This document shows, piece by piece, positions 8,664 through 17,225 of a DNA stretch of 64,000 nucleotides. How positions within the stretch are numbered: position 1 is the stretch's first letter; every line of letters starts with the position of its first letter. The DNA is from Clavibacter capsici (GTDB taxonomy: Bacteria; Actinomycetota; Actinomycetes; Actinomycetales; Microbacteriaceae). The stretch spans positions 1,240,001-1,304,000 of the forward strand of contig NZ_CP012573.1 of the NCBI RefSeq assembly GCF_001280205.1. The letters are read 5' to 3'. Below the pieces are notes generated by a model that searched no databases, was not told the DNA's origin, and was given only the letters and a program-made list of their open reading frames with translations. The position numbers and the translations under genes were made by a program.

Positions 8664-9929
8664 CTAGCCGTGGATGAGCATCGCCGACGGACGCGGTGAG
8701 AAGGCGTTGTCGAGCACGAGGCACGCGGCGCCCACCGCGGCGACGTCCTCGCCCACGGCCGACTCGACCACCCGCACGGGGTGCTTCGCGATGAGGGCGG
8801 GGGAGCGGCGCACCTCCTCGGGCAGCACCCGCAGCATCAGGCGCGAGACGGGGTGCCAGAACGGCCCCCCGCAGACGACCTCGTCGAGGTCGAGCAGGTT
8901 CACCTGGATCACGATGGCGCGCGCCAGGTTCCGGGCGGCGGTCTCCACGATCCGGCGCGCGGGCCCGTCCTCCGCGTCGGCCCGGGCGGCGAGCACGTGG
9001 AAGGCCTCGCCGATGAGCCGCATGTCGACCGCGTCGCCGCTCGCCGCCGCCTCCGCGAGGGCCGCGTCCGACACGTCGCCGGCCGCGAGCACGCCGCCCT
9101 CGACGGCCTGCCGGACCAGCGCGTGCGGCGTGATCAGCTCGCCCACGCAGCCGACCCGTCCGCACGTGCACCGTCGACCGCGCGACGCGACCATGATGTG
9201 CCCGGAGTCCCCGGCGTTCGAGCTCGCGCCGCGCACGGGCTCGCCGCCGAGCACGAACCCGGTGCCGAACCCCGTGCCGTAGTAGACGAACGCGAGGTGG
9301 CGGCGATCCCCGGTGCCGAACCACAGCTCGGCCACGGCGGCCGCGGTCACGTCCTTCTCCAGGAGCACGGGCAGCCCGGTCGCGGTGCTGAGCGCCGAGC
9401 GCAGCGGCACGTGGCGCCAGCGGGGGAGCATCGGCGGATCCAGCACGAGGCCCGCCCCCACGTCGATGGGCCCCGGTGCGGCGAGCCCGACGCCGAGCAC
9501 GGCCCCCCGGTCGACGCCCGCGTCCGCGATGAGGCCGTCCACCAGGCGGGCGACGAGCGCGACCACCTCGTCCGGGCGGGACGCGGACGGGGTGGGGCTG
9601 CTGACGTGGCGGAGCACCGTGCCCTCGAGGTCGAGGAGCACCGAGGTGATGACCGCGGGATCCACGTGCACGCCCACCGCGAAGCGCCCGTCGGCCACGA
9701 GGTGCAGCAGGGTGCGCGGCTTGCCGGGTCCGCGGATCACGGTGCCGCCCTCGCGCACCAGCCCCTCGTCGATGAGGCGGCGCGTGACGTTGGTGACGGT
9801 CTGCGCGCTGAGCCCCGTGCGCTCGGCGATCTCGGAGCGGCTGGCGCCCTCGGCGGCGCGGCGCACCGCGTCGAGCACCACCGTGCGGTTGTAGCCGCCG
9901 ATGGCGGGCAGGTTGGTGCCGCGTCGCAT
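8664..9929 (-). CDS. ROK-family transcriptional regulator
   Basis: A 421-residue ROK repressor with an N-terminal winged helix-turn-helix (about residues 15-65, including SEIAERTGLSAQTVTNVTRR) and a sugar-kinase-like domain. The ROK zinc motif is intact as CTCGRVGC. The phosphate-binding loop of true kinases is weak, as expected for a regulator. The ATG at 9929 has GGAGGT six bases upstream, so it is preferred over longer reading. It lies directly upstream of the transporter operon in the same orientation and probably senses a mannose-type sugar and binds the palindrome at 8609-8622. Confidence 0.92.
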   Translation of the reverse strand: MRRGTNLPAIGGYNRTVVLDAVRRAAEGASRSEIAERTGLSAQTVTNVTRRLIDEGLVREGGTVIRGPGKPRTLLHLVADGRFAVGVHVDPAVITSVLLDLEGTVLRHVSSPTPSASRPDEVVALVARLVDGLIADAGVDRGAVLGVGLAAPGPIDVGAGLVLDPPMLPRWRHVPLRSALSTATGLPVLLEKDVTAAAVAELWFGTGDRRHLAFVYYGTGFGTGFVLGGEPVRGASSNAGDSGHIMVASRGRRCTCGRVGCVGELITPHALVRQAVEGGVLAAGDVSDAALAEAAASGDAVDMRLIGEAFHVLAARADAEDGPARRIVETAARNLARAIVIQVNLLDLDEVVCGGPFWHPVSRLMLRVLPEEVRRSPALIAKHPVRVVESAVGEDVAAVGAACLVLDNAFSPRPSAMLIHG

Positions 9930-10103
9930 GGGGCACCTCCTCGCGCCGGCCGTCGCCCGTCGCGCGCGGGCCTCCCCGCAGTATCCCGGATGCGCGGACC
10001 CGGCAGCGGCCCGCGGCGGGGCGATCGGCGATCCCTTACCGCTGCCCGGGGGACATGCCGACACGCCCGGCCGGGCCGACCGGGGGCGGAGCAGGGTGGA
10101 CGC

Positions 10104-11231
10104 ATGACCGATCTGCTCGACACCGCCCACGAAGCGGTCCGCACCCTCCCGTCGCCCCTCCCCGCCGCGCGCGGGCCGCTCAGCGCGGCCCTGCTCGCCG
10201 ACCTGGTCGGGGGATCCTCCACGCCGGTCGCGCGCGGATCCGACGGTGACGCCGGCGCCGACGCGCCCGCCCCCGACCTCGCCGCCCTCGCGGTGGAGGC
10301 GCTCGCCGCGACGGACGACGTGGTCCGCGACGACGACGTCCAGCTGGCCCTGTTCTGCCTCTACGAGCTGCACCACGCGGGCCTCGAGGGCGTCGACGAC
10401 GACCGCGAGTGGGACCCGCGGCTCATCGCCGTGCGCGGGATCCTGGAGCGCGCGTTCGAGGCCGCCCTGCGCGAGCGCGTCCCCGTCCCCGAGCGCCCCG
10501 AGCCCACGTCCGCGGGCGTGGCCGCCGCGCTCTTCGCGCTCACCTCGGCGGACTCCGGCCCGTCCCTCTCGCGGTTCGTCGCGCGGAAGGCCACCGTCGG
10601 GCAGCTCCGCGAGTTCCTCGTCCACCGCTCGATCTACACGCTGGGCGAGGCCGACCCGCACTCCTGGGCGATCCCGCGCCTCCGGGGCCGCTCCAAGGCC
10701 GCGCTCGTGGAGATCCAGGCCGACGAGTATGGCGGCGGCCGGCCCGAGCGCGTGCACGCGACGATCTTCGGCGCGACCCTCCGCGGCGTCGGCCTCGACG
10801 ACCGCTACGGCGCCCACCTCGACGACGTGCCCGCGATCACGCTCGCGTCCTCCAACGCCATGTCGCTCTTCGGTCTGCACCGGCGCCTCCGCGGTGCGAT
10901 CGTCGGCCACCTCGCCGCGTTCGAGATGACGTCGAGCGTGCCCAGCCGCCTCTACGCGAGCGGGATCCGCCGCCTCGGCTTCGGCGACGACGTCGCCTGG
11001 TACTACGACGAGCACGTCGAGGCCGACGCGGTGCACGAGCAGATCGCGGCGCACGACCTCGCGGGCGGGCTCGTGGAGTCGGAGCCCCGGCTGCTCGACG
11101 ACGTGCTGTTCGGGGCGGCCGCGTGCCTCGAGGTCGAGGGCTGGGTCGGCGCGCACGTGCTGGCGAGCTGGCAGGCGGGCCGGTCGTCGCTGCGGGAGGG
11201 CTCGACGGCCGCCGTCGTGACCGCCGCGTGA
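10104..11231 (+). CDS. Haem-oxygenase-like diiron-type redox protein
   Basis: A 375-residue protein matching the iron-containing redox enzyme family, a haem-oxygenase-like fold that often binds two irons instead of haem. Candidate metal ligands are Glu203 and Glu208 in VEIQADEYGGG, Glu274 in AAFEMTS, and the His304/Asp308/His311 cluster in YDEHVEADAVHEQ. Known members oxidise or cleave amino acids and fatty acids, but this subgroup has no assigned substrate that I know. CAGGGT lies six bases before the ATG, a weak leaderless-type -10. The stop overlaps the start of the CDGSH gene by four bases, so the two proteins are probably made together. Confidence 0.82.
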   Translation: MTDLLDTAHEAVRTLPSPLPAARGPLSAALLADLVGGSSTPVARGSDGDAGADAPAPDLAALAVEALAATDDVVRDDDVQLALFCLYELHHAGLEGVDDDREWDPRLIAVRGILERAFEAALRERVPVPERPEPTSAGVAAALFALTSADSGPSLSRFVARKATVGQLREFLVHRSIYTLGEADPHSWAIPRLRGRSKAALVEIQADEYGGGRPERVHATIFGATLRGVGLDDRYGAHLDDVPAITLASSNAMSLFGLHRRLRGAIVGHLAAFEMTSSVPSRLYASGIRRLGFGDDVAWYYDEHVEADAVHEQIAAHDLAGGLVESEPRLLDDVLFGAAACLEVEGWVGAHVLASWQAGRSSLREGSTAAVVTAA

Positions 11232-11503
11232 GCGCGCTCCCCGCCGACGACGACGCGAGGGGCGTCCCGGCGCCCGCGCGCCCGGCCGCCGCGGAGCCGC
11301 CCCGGATCATCGCGTACCCGGACGGCCCGTTGCTCGTGCGCGGCGAGTTCGAGATCGTCGACCCCGAGGGCCGGCCCGTGCCGCGCACGCGCAAGACGGT
11401 CGCGCTGTGCCGCTGCGGCGTCTCCTCGATCAAGCCCTACTGCGACGGGACGCACCGGCTGGTCGGGTTCCGCACGGATCCGCCCGCCCCGACCGAGGAG
11501 TAG
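11228..11503 (+). CDS. CDGSH-type iron-sulfur protein
   Basis: A 91-residue protein with the CDGSH [2Fe-2S] ligand set C-x-C-x8-C-x3-H: Cys61, Cys63, Cys72 and His76 in CRCGVSSIKPYCDGTH. These small proteins carry labile, redox-active clusters. It starts with GTG overlapping the TGA of the upstream diiron-type gene (GTGA), a classic coupling arrangement. The N-terminal ~25 residues are Ala/Pro-rich and probably disordered. The pairing suggests electron transfer to, or cluster/iron exchange with, the upstream enzyme. That role is inferred. Confidence 0.9.
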   Translation: MSALPADDDARGVPAPARPAAAEPPRIIAYPDGPLLVRGEFEIVDPEGRPVPRTRKTVALCRCGVSSIKPYCDGTHRLVGFRTDPPAPTEE

Positions 11504-11512
11504 CGGGGCGCC

Positions 11513-12421
11513 TCAGAGCTGCGCGGCGGGCACCGCGAACGTGTCGCACGCCGTCGGCCCGCCCGCGCGCCCGGCCTCGAACCAGCGCTGGCGCTGCTCG
11601 GCGGATCCGTGTGTCCAGGTGTGCGGGTCGACCTCGCCGCCGCTGGCCGCCTGGATCCGGTCGTCGCCCACCGCGGCCGCCGCGTCGAGCGCGTCGCGGA
11701 CCTCGGCCGGGCTCACGGGCTCGAGGAACGCCGTGCCCGCGTCGTCGCGGATCCCGGACGCCGCCCCCACCCACGCGCCCGCGAAGCAGTCGGCCTGCAC
11801 CTCGAGCCGCACGGAGTCCGACGCCGGGCCGGTGCCCGTCCGGTCGGCGCGGTCGAACGCGCCCGAGAGCTGCTGGATGTGGTGGCCCCACTCGTGCCCG
11901 ACGACGTACATCTGCGCGAGCGGCCCGCCCGAGGCGCCGAAGCGCGTGCGCAGCTCGTCGAAGAAGGTGGTGTCGACGAAGAGCCGCTGGTCCGGCGGGC
12001 AGTAGAAGGGTCCGGTCGCGCTCGAGGCCTCGCCGCAGCCGGTGCTGGTCGCGGCGTCGAAGAGGGAGAAGCCGGGGGAGACGTAGTCGGCGACGCCCGC
12101 CTCGGGCGCCGCGGTCGTCCAGTACGTGTCGAGGGAGTCGGCCGCGCCGGCCATCCGGCACTCGACGCTGGCGTTCGCCTCGGCGCCGGTCGTGCAGCCC
12201 TCGATCGCCTCGTCCTGCTGCTGTCCGGATCCCGTGCCCGGCCCGCCGCCCGCCCCGCCGACGAGCCCCGACAGGTCGACGCCCGTGAACTGCTGCACGA
12301 GGATCACGGCCACGACCACGAGCAGGCCCGCGCCGCCCGCCGCGACCCCGGTCGTGCGTCCTCGGCCGCGACGACGCGTGACCTTGCTGGTGTCGATGCG
12401 GGCGTCGTCGTCGAAGGTCAT
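11513..12421 (-). CDS. Neutral zinc metallopeptidase (YpfJ family)
   Basis: A membrane-anchored putative zinc metalloprotease of 302 residues (PF04228 type). It has a short basic N-terminus, one membrane segment (GVAAGGAGLLVVVAVILVQQ), a Gly/Gln-rich linker and an extracytoplasmic catalytic domain with HEWGHHIQ, whose two His and Glu form the zincin site. The further Glu ligand is probably in LEVQADCFAG. The ATG at 12421 has no Shine-Dalgarno but has TACGTT exactly six bases upstream, so the gene is probably leaderless. The physiological substrate is unknown for the family. Confidence 0.9.
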   Translation of the reverse strand: MTFDDDARIDTSKVTRRRGRGRTTGVAAGGAGLLVVVAVILVQQFTGVDLSGLVGGAGGGPGTGSGQQQDEAIEGCTTGAEANASVECRMAGAADSLDTYWTTAAPEAGVADYVSPGFSLFDAATSTGCGEASSATGPFYCPPDQRLFVDTTFFDELRTRFGASGGPLAQMYVVGHEWGHHIQQLSGAFDRADRTGTGPASDSVRLEVQADCFAGAWVGAASGIRDDAGTAFLEPVSPAEVRDALDAAAAVGDDRIQAASGGEVDPHTWTHGSAEQRQRWFEAGRAGGPTACDTFAVPAAQL

Positions 12422-12427
12422 GACCCG

Positions 12428-12433
12428 AACGTA
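12428..12433 (-). promoter_or_regulatory. Leaderless-type -10 box of the zinc metallopeptidase gene
   Basis: Minus-strand TACGTT, then six bases, then ATG. Transcription would begin at or next to the start codon, with no room for a ribosome binding site. Confidence 0.55.
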
Positions 12434-12452
12434 CCCGGGCGCGCGCGGGGCG

Positions 12453-13103
12453 TCAGTCGCCGGGGACGGGATCCGCGGCGAGGTCGGGCCGCGTCTCGCG
12501 CACGACGTCCCGCACCCGCTCCACCGCCTCGCGCACCACGTCGTGCCCGCCCCGCGGAGCCGCCTGGGCCGCCCGCGCACGACGGAGGAAGCCGTCCCAG
12601 TCGCCGCCGCCCGCCCGGAGCGGGCGCGTCGGCGCGAGCAGCGCGGCCCGACGGAGCCACACGTCGGCCTCGCCGGCCCAGCGGTCGAGCGCCGCGTCGG
12701 CCTTGGCGCGCGGCGACCCGGCCAGCCGCTCGACGAGCGGGCCGATCACGTCGAGGGCGAGCGGATCCACGAGCGCCCGCAGCCGCGCGTCCCGTACGAA
12801 GCCCTCGATCCGCGTCAGGTCGCCGTTGTCGAGGCGCCCGACGTGCTCCTGCAGCAGCACCACCGCCGCGAGCCGCCGTTCGTACACGCGCGACCGCCAG
12901 AGCTCCGAGGCCAGCGCGACGGCCTCGTCCCGCGTCATCCCGGGACGCCGGCGACCGAGGTCCCGGACCGTGCCGCGGACGGCGCCGACCGACGCGCCCA
13001 CGAACTCGAGGTCCGACCGCAGCCGCTCGCGCTCCGCCTCGGCGCGGTACCAGGCGCCCTCCCGCTCGAGCGCGGCCGCGACGAAGTCCGCGTCCTCCGT
13101 CAT
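12453..13103 (-). CDS. DNA alkylation repair protein, AlkD-like
   Basis: A 216-residue HEAT-like repeat protein of the AlkC/AlkD DNA glycosylase superfamily, which removes bulky or cationic alkylated bases without flipping them. Recognisable elements are the helix ELWRSRVYERRLAAVVLL, the acidic DNGDLTRIEGF region, the D-x-W segment ALDRWAGEADVWLRRAAL with paired Trp residues, and a final charged helix. It starts at 13103, overlapping the SDR gene stop by four bases (ATGA), so the two are cotranscribed. The order SDR then AlkD-like has no obvious metabolic meaning. Confidence 0.83.
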   Translation of the reverse strand: MTEDADFVAAALEREGAWYRAEAERERLRSDLEFVGASVGAVRGTVRDLGRRRPGMTRDEAVALASELWRSRVYERRLAAVVLLQEHVGRLDNGDLTRIEGFVRDARLRALVDPLALDVIGPLVERLAGSPRAKADAALDRWAGEADVWLRRAALLAPTRPLRAGGGDWDGFLRRARAAQAAPRGGHDVVREAVERVRDVVRETRPDLAADPVPGD

Positions 13104-14113
13104 CCGGCGAGCGGCGCCGAGCCCTCGCGGCCGGTGCGGTGCACGAAGGCGCGGCCGAACTCGGTCAGCACCTGCTCCGCCGTGTGCGTCGGCGTCCAGC
13201 CGAGCACCTCGCGGGCGCGCGCGGTCGACATGACGGGGACGTTCGCGGCGATGTCGATCCAGCCCGGATCCGTCCGCTGCACGCGCGCCCGCCAGCTGGC
13301 GGACACGAGCGCGCGGAGCGCGGGCAGCGGCACGGTCACGACGCGCGCGTCGAGCAGGCGCCCGACGAGCGCGGGGTCGACGATCGGATCGGCCGCGATG
13401 TTGAAGGCCCCGGGCGCGCGGCGCTCGACGGCGCGCCAGATGGCGTCGGCGACGTCCTCGTTGTGCACGACCTGCGACACCAGCTCGCGGGGGAGCGGGA
13501 GCACCGGGGTGCGGGTGGCGAGGCCGAGCCAGCGGGTCGGGATCCAGCGCCCGAGGAAGAGCCCGGCGATCTCGGCCGCCGCCTCGTCGTGCATCACGAG
13601 CCCGGGGCGCATGCGCGTCACGACGACGTCGGGGTGCGCGGTCGCGAAGGCGTCCATCGCGCGCTCGTTCTCGGCCTTGTGCCGCGAGTAGTGGGAGGTG
13701 TGGATGCCGCCGGTGGGCCAGGTCTCGTCCCGCGGGCGGTCCTTCGGCGCGGCGCTGTAGGCGCCGACGGAGGACGCGACGACCACCTGCGCCACGCCCG
13801 CCTGCGCGACCGCCTCCAGGACGTGGGCGGTGCCGATGACGTTGGTGCGGTGCATCACGCGCTCGCGGTGGTTCGGCTGCAGGGCCCAGCCCAGGTGGAT
13901 CACGGCGTCGGCGCCGCGCATGGTCGCCGCGAGCCCGGACACGGCACCCGCCGCACCGATGTCGGCCAGGCGCCAGGTGACCCCGGAGTACGGCTCGAGC
14001 GACGCGTCGGGCATGCGCCGCGCGACGCCCACGATCTCGGCCCCCGCCGCGTGCAGGCGCCGGAGCACCCCGGTCCCGAGGTTCCCGGTCGCTCCGATGA
14101 CGACGACGCGCAT
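13100..14113 (-). CDS. NAD-dependent epimerase/dehydratase (extended SDR)
   Basis: A 337-residue extended short-chain dehydrogenase. The N-terminal Rossmann motif GATGNLGTG binds the dinucleotide, ASSVGAYS carries the catalytic Ser, and YSRHK is the YxxxK pair. The family acts on nucleotide sugars and related carbonyl compounds. The exact substrate cannot be read from sequence. The ATG at 14113 has AGGAG with good spacing. It is the first gene of a two-gene unit with the AlkD-like gene. Confidence 0.88.
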   Translation of the reverse strand: MRVVVIGATGNLGTGVLRRLHAAGAEIVGVARRMPDASLEPYSGVTWRLADIGAAGAVSGLAATMRGADAVIHLGWALQPNHRERVMHRTNVIGTAHVLEAVAQAGVAQVVVASSVGAYSAAPKDRPRDETWPTGGIHTSHYSRHKAENERAMDAFATAHPDVVVTRMRPGLVMHDEAAAEIAGLFLGRWIPTRWLGLATRTPVLPLPRELVSQVVHNEDVADAIWRAVERRAPGAFNIAADPIVDPALVGRLLDARVVTVPLPALRALVSASWRARVQRTDPGWIDIAANVPVMSTARAREVLGWTPTHTAEQVLTEFGRAFVHRTGREGSAPLAG

Positions 14114-14227
14114 GCTGCTCCTCTCCTGCGGACGGGACCCGACGGGCCGGCTGATCCGCGGGTCCCCTCCATCATGCTCGCCGCAGCCCGGCCTGGAGGC
14201 GGTGCGCCGCGGGTGCGCGGCCGACGC

Positions 14228-14740
14228 TCAGCGGTCGACGGCCTCGATGAGCGAGCCCTGCGCGAAGGTCAGCCAGTCGTAGAGGCTCGCGCTCTCGCGC
14301 GGGGCGCGGTCGCGCCAGCCGTCGGCCTCGTCGATCCGCAGCGGCACCGAGATCGCGAGCCGGAGGTCGTTGAGGGTGCGGAGCCAGGCCTGCGCGCCCG
14401 GGGGATCCAGCACCACGAGCAGCCCGCGCCGCCCGGCCTGGCGGGCGTCGGCCTCCGCGAGGGTCGCCTCGACCGTGGTCGCGTTCGCGGCCTTCGCCTC
14501 GGTGAGGTCGGAGGCCGTGAAGCGCCGGAACTCCGCGGACGCCTCGGCGTCGTCCGGGTAGGCGTCGGGCAGCAGCCGCTCCGCGACGGGGGACGGCGCG
14601 GAGGACGCGGCGCCGTCGGTCGCGGTGCCCTCGTCGAGGATCCCGCGGAGCTCGCCGAGGAGCCCCCGGAGCATCTGCACCTCGTGCGGCTCGAGGTGCG
14701 CGGCGACCGTCCCGTCCGGCCGCGCGCGGAAGGCCCTCAC
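14228..14740 (-). CDS. DUF2017 protein, coupled to clpS
   Basis: A 170-residue DUF2017 protein starting with a GTG that overlaps the clpS stop (GTGA). It begins MRAFRARPDGTVAAHLEPHE and has a conserved-looking C-terminal domain with QAWLRTLNDLRLAI and YDWLTFAQGSLIEAVD. The family is almost confined to Actinobacteria and is typically found beside clpS, but no activity is established. The tight coupling suggests a role linked to ClpS-dependent N-degron delivery or its regulation. This is inference from position only. Confidence 0.85.
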   Translation of the reverse strand: MRAFRARPDGTVAAHLEPHEVQMLRGLLGELRGILDEGTATDGAASSAPSPVAERLLPDAYPDDAEASAEFRRFTASDLTEAKAANATTVEATLAEADARQAGRRGLLVVLDPPGAQAWLRTLNDLRLAISVPLRIDEADGWRDRAPRESASLYDWLTFAQGSLIEAVDR

Positions 14741-15111
14741 GCGTCCACCCGCTCGAGGGTCGCCCAGAGCCCGTAGCCGTGCATGGCGAGGACGTGGCGC
14801 TCGATCTCCTCGCGGATCCCCGTGGCGACCACCGCCCGGCCGTCCTCGTGCACCCGGAGCATGAGCTCGTCGGCGCGCTCGCGCGTGAAGCCGAAGTAGC
14901 TGCGGAACACGTAGGAGACGTACGTCATGAGGTTCACGGGGTCGTTCCAGACCACGCAGCTCCACACCGGCGGCGTGGACGCGCGCTCCAGCAGGCTCGT
15001 GTCGGATCCGGTGCTCGTGCCGGCTCCGGGGTCGCCCGCGGGCGGGTCGGCCGCGCGACGCGCGTCGGGCATCGGTCGGGGGACGCGCGCGTCCCGGGCC
15101 TTCGTGGTCAT
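14737..15111 (-). CDS. clpS: ATP-dependent Clp protease adaptor ClpS
   Basis: ClpS binds destabilising N-terminal residues and delivers N-degron substrates to ClpC/ClpA-ClpP. The 124-residue protein has a disordered N-terminal half rich in Asp, Ala and Gly, then the core VWNDPVNLMTYVSYVF with the substrate-pocket Asn-Asp-Pro, and the C-terminal EDGRAVVATG and GLWATLERV segments. The ATG at 15111 is preferred over one 32 codons upstream because GGGAG precedes it and the upstream addition looks non-coding. DUF2017 follows with a four-base overlap. Confidence 0.93.
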   Translation of the reverse strand: MTTKARDARVPRPMPDARRAADPPAGDPGAGTSTGSDTSLLERASTPPVWSCVVWNDPVNLMTYVSYVFRSYFGFTRERADELMLRVHEDGRAVVATGIREEIERHVLAMHGYGLWATLERVDA

Positions 15112-15199
15112 CGCGCTCCCGACGTCTCGTCCCGGCGTCCGGCCGGCTCGTCCATCCTCTCCCGTGATGAGCGCCGCCGACGACCGCGATCCGCCCCCG

Positions 15200-15898
15200 T
15201 CACGCACCGGGCCGCACGAGCCCGCAGTCGTAGGCGAGGATCACGGCTTGCACCCGGTCCCGCACCTCGAGCTTCGCGAGGACCCGGCCCACGTGCGTCT
15301 TCACGGTGGACTCCGACAGGAACAGACGGCCCGCGATCTCCTGGTTGGTGAGCCCCTCGGCCAGCGCCGTGAGCACCTCCAGCTCGCGGGCGGTCAGCGG
15401 ACGCAGGCGCGGGTCGGCGGCGCCGTCACCCGTGCCCGCCGCGCCGCCGGTCGCGGGCATCGCGGGGCCGAGCAGCTCGATCATGCGGCGCGTCACCCGG
15501 GGCGAGATGGCGGCGTCGCCGTCCGCCACCGCGCGGATCGCCTCCATCAGGTGCTCGGGTCGGGTGTCCTTCACGAGGAAGCCGCTCGCGCCGGCGCGGA
15601 GGCCCGCGAACGCGTACTCGTCGAGGTCGAACGTGGTGAGCACGATGACGCGCGTGGCCGGGTGCCTGGCGACGATCTCCGTGGTGGCCTCGATCCCGTC
15701 CATCCCGGGCATGCGCACGTCCATCAGGACGATGTCGGGCGCCAGCTCGCCGACGCGGGACACGGCGGCGCGTCCGTCCGCGGCCTCGCCGACCACCTCG
15801 ATCCCGGGCTCGGCGTCGAGCACCATGCGGAAGCCCATGCGCACGAGCGCCTGGTCGTCCACGATGAGCACGCGGACGGGGGCGGGGCTGTCGGTCAT
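15200..15898 (-). CDS. Two-component response regulator, NarL/LuxR type
   Basis: A 232-residue response regulator. The receiver domain (residues ~9-125) has the acidic pocket DD near residue 15, the phospho-acceptor Asp in VLMDVRMPGMDG, Thr in VLTTFD and Lys in FLVKDT. A Gly/Ala linker leads to a LuxR DNA-binding domain (LTARELEVLTALAEG, ESTVKTHVGRVLAKL). It overlaps the histidine kinase stop by four bases and ends a four-gene unit with an ABC exporter, so it probably controls export in response to an envelope stress or antimicrobial. The signal is unknown. Confidence 0.95.
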   Translation of the reverse strand: MTDSPAPVRVLIVDDQALVRMGFRMVLDAEPGIEVVGEAADGRAAVSRVGELAPDIVLMDVRMPGMDGIEATTEIVARHPATRVIVLTTFDLDEYAFAGLRAGASGFLVKDTRPEHLMEAIRAVADGDAAISPRVTRRMIELLGPAMPATGGAAGTGDGAADPRLRPLTARELEVLTALAEGLTNQEIAGRLFLSESTVKTHVGRVLAKLEVRDRVQAVILAYDCGLVRPGA

Positions 15899-17193
15899 CG
15901 GTCCTCCGGGGTGGGCGGTCGTCGGGTGTCGGGGGCGGGGGATCGCGGCGGGTCGCCGGGCCGCACGTCGTGGAGGCCGCTCGGCATCCGGGCGAGCACC
16001 CGCCAGCCGCCGGCGTCGCGGCGCCCGGCGGACGCGGTGCCGCCGTAGACGGCCATGCGCTCGGAGACGCCGACCAGCCCGCGGCCGCTCCCCGGGACGG
16101 GCGGCACGACGGGGCCGGTGACGTCGTCGTCGGTGACCTCGACCGTGATCTCGTCCGGCCGGTGGTCGACGCGCACGTCGACGCGGTCGGCGTTGGGGGC
16201 GTAGCGGAGCACGTTGGTGAGCGACTCCTGCACGACGCGGAAGACGGCGAGCTGGCGTCCCGGGTCGTCGGGCGGGGTGCCGGTGCTCGTGAACCGCACT
16301 GGCAGCCCGGTCGAGCGGAACGAGTCGACCAGGGCGGCGAGGTCGGCGTGGCCGGGCTGCGGGGCGCGGAGCGACGGGGCGTCGACGGCGCCGGGCTCCT
16401 CCGCGAGGACGCCGAGCATCCGCCGCATCTCCGAGAGGGACGTGCGGCCCGTGTCCGCCACCTCGCGCATCGCGTCGCGCGCGAGCTCCGGGCGGGCGAG
16501 GGCGCTCGCGCCGGCGCCGTCGGCGAGGGTGACCATGACGGTGATCCCGTGGGCCACGATGTCGTGGATCTCCCGCGCGATGCGGGTCCGCTCCGCCGCC
16601 GTCGCGAGGCGCGCCTGCTGGTCGCGCTCGCGGGCGAGCTGCACGGCGAGGTCCCGCAGCGCCTCCACGTACCGCTTGCGTCCGCCCACGTTCGTGCCGA
16701 TGAGCGTCGCGATGAGCATGGGGATCAGGTTGATGATGAGCATCGACGCGGCCGAGAGCGCCAGCGGCCCGGTCCCGACGGTCAGGGGCACGATCACGCC
16801 GGAGAGCAGCGAGGCGCCGCCGAGCCCGATCCAGGCGCGCCGCGACGACCCGTGCACCGCCACCGCGTACAGCGCGAGCGGGATCGCGCCGCCGTCGAAC
16901 GCGCCGGTGAGCGTCGCGCCCGCGGTGGCGCAGGCGGCGCTCACGGCGAGCACCGTCACGGGGCGGCTGCGGCGGAGCATCAGGGTCGCGCCCATGACGA
17001 GGGAGAGCACGACGAGCACGACCCCGGCCGCGGGGACGGAGGACCTGGTGCCGGAGGCGGCACCGGCGGCGATCGAGACCCACGTGTACAGGAAGGCGAT
17101 GGTCCCGTCGACCAGCCGCGGGTGCCGTCCCATCCAGCCGCGGAACGCGCCGGGCGGGGTGGGCAGGCGGACGCCGTCGGGCGCGGCGTCCAC
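15895..17193 (-). CDS. Sensor histidine kinase (HisKA_3 type)
   Basis: A membrane sensor kinase of about 432 residues that phosphorylates the regulator encoded next. Six hydrophobic segments fill the N-terminal half (from TIAFLYTWVSIAAGAA to LIINLIPMLIATLIG), then a dimerisation helix with the phospho-His in ERTRIAREIHDIVAHG, and an ATPase domain ending GSGRGLVGVSERM. The start is uncertain. GTG at 17193 is used. A CTG at 17229 overlaps the permease stop and would fit the four-base overlaps seen elsewhere in this operon. Short extracytoplasmic loops suggest it senses within the membrane or through the exporter. Confidence 0.9.
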   Translation of the reverse strand: MDAAPDGVRLPTPPGAFRGWMGRHPRLVDGTIAFLYTWVSIAAGAASGTRSSVPAAGVVLVVLSLVMGATLMLRRSRPVTVLAVSAACATAGATLTGAFDGGAIPLALYAVAVHGSSRRAWIGLGGASLLSGVIVPLTVGTGPLALSAASMLIINLIPMLIATLIGTNVGGRKRYVEALRDLAVQLARERDQQARLATAAERTRIAREIHDIVAHGITVMVTLADGAGASALARPELARDAMREVADTGRTSLSEMRRMLGVLAEEPGAVDAPSLRAPQPGHADLAALVDSFRSTGLPVRFTSTGTPPDDPGRQLAVFRVVQESLTNVLRYAPNADRVDVRVDHRPDEITVEVTDDDVTGPVVPPVPGSGRGLVGVSERMAVYGGTASAGRRDAGGWRVLARMPSGLHDVRPGDPPRSPAPDTRRPPTPEDR

Positions 17194-17225
17194 CGCGCCC
17201 GACGGCGTCCTCCGGTCCGCGTCGA

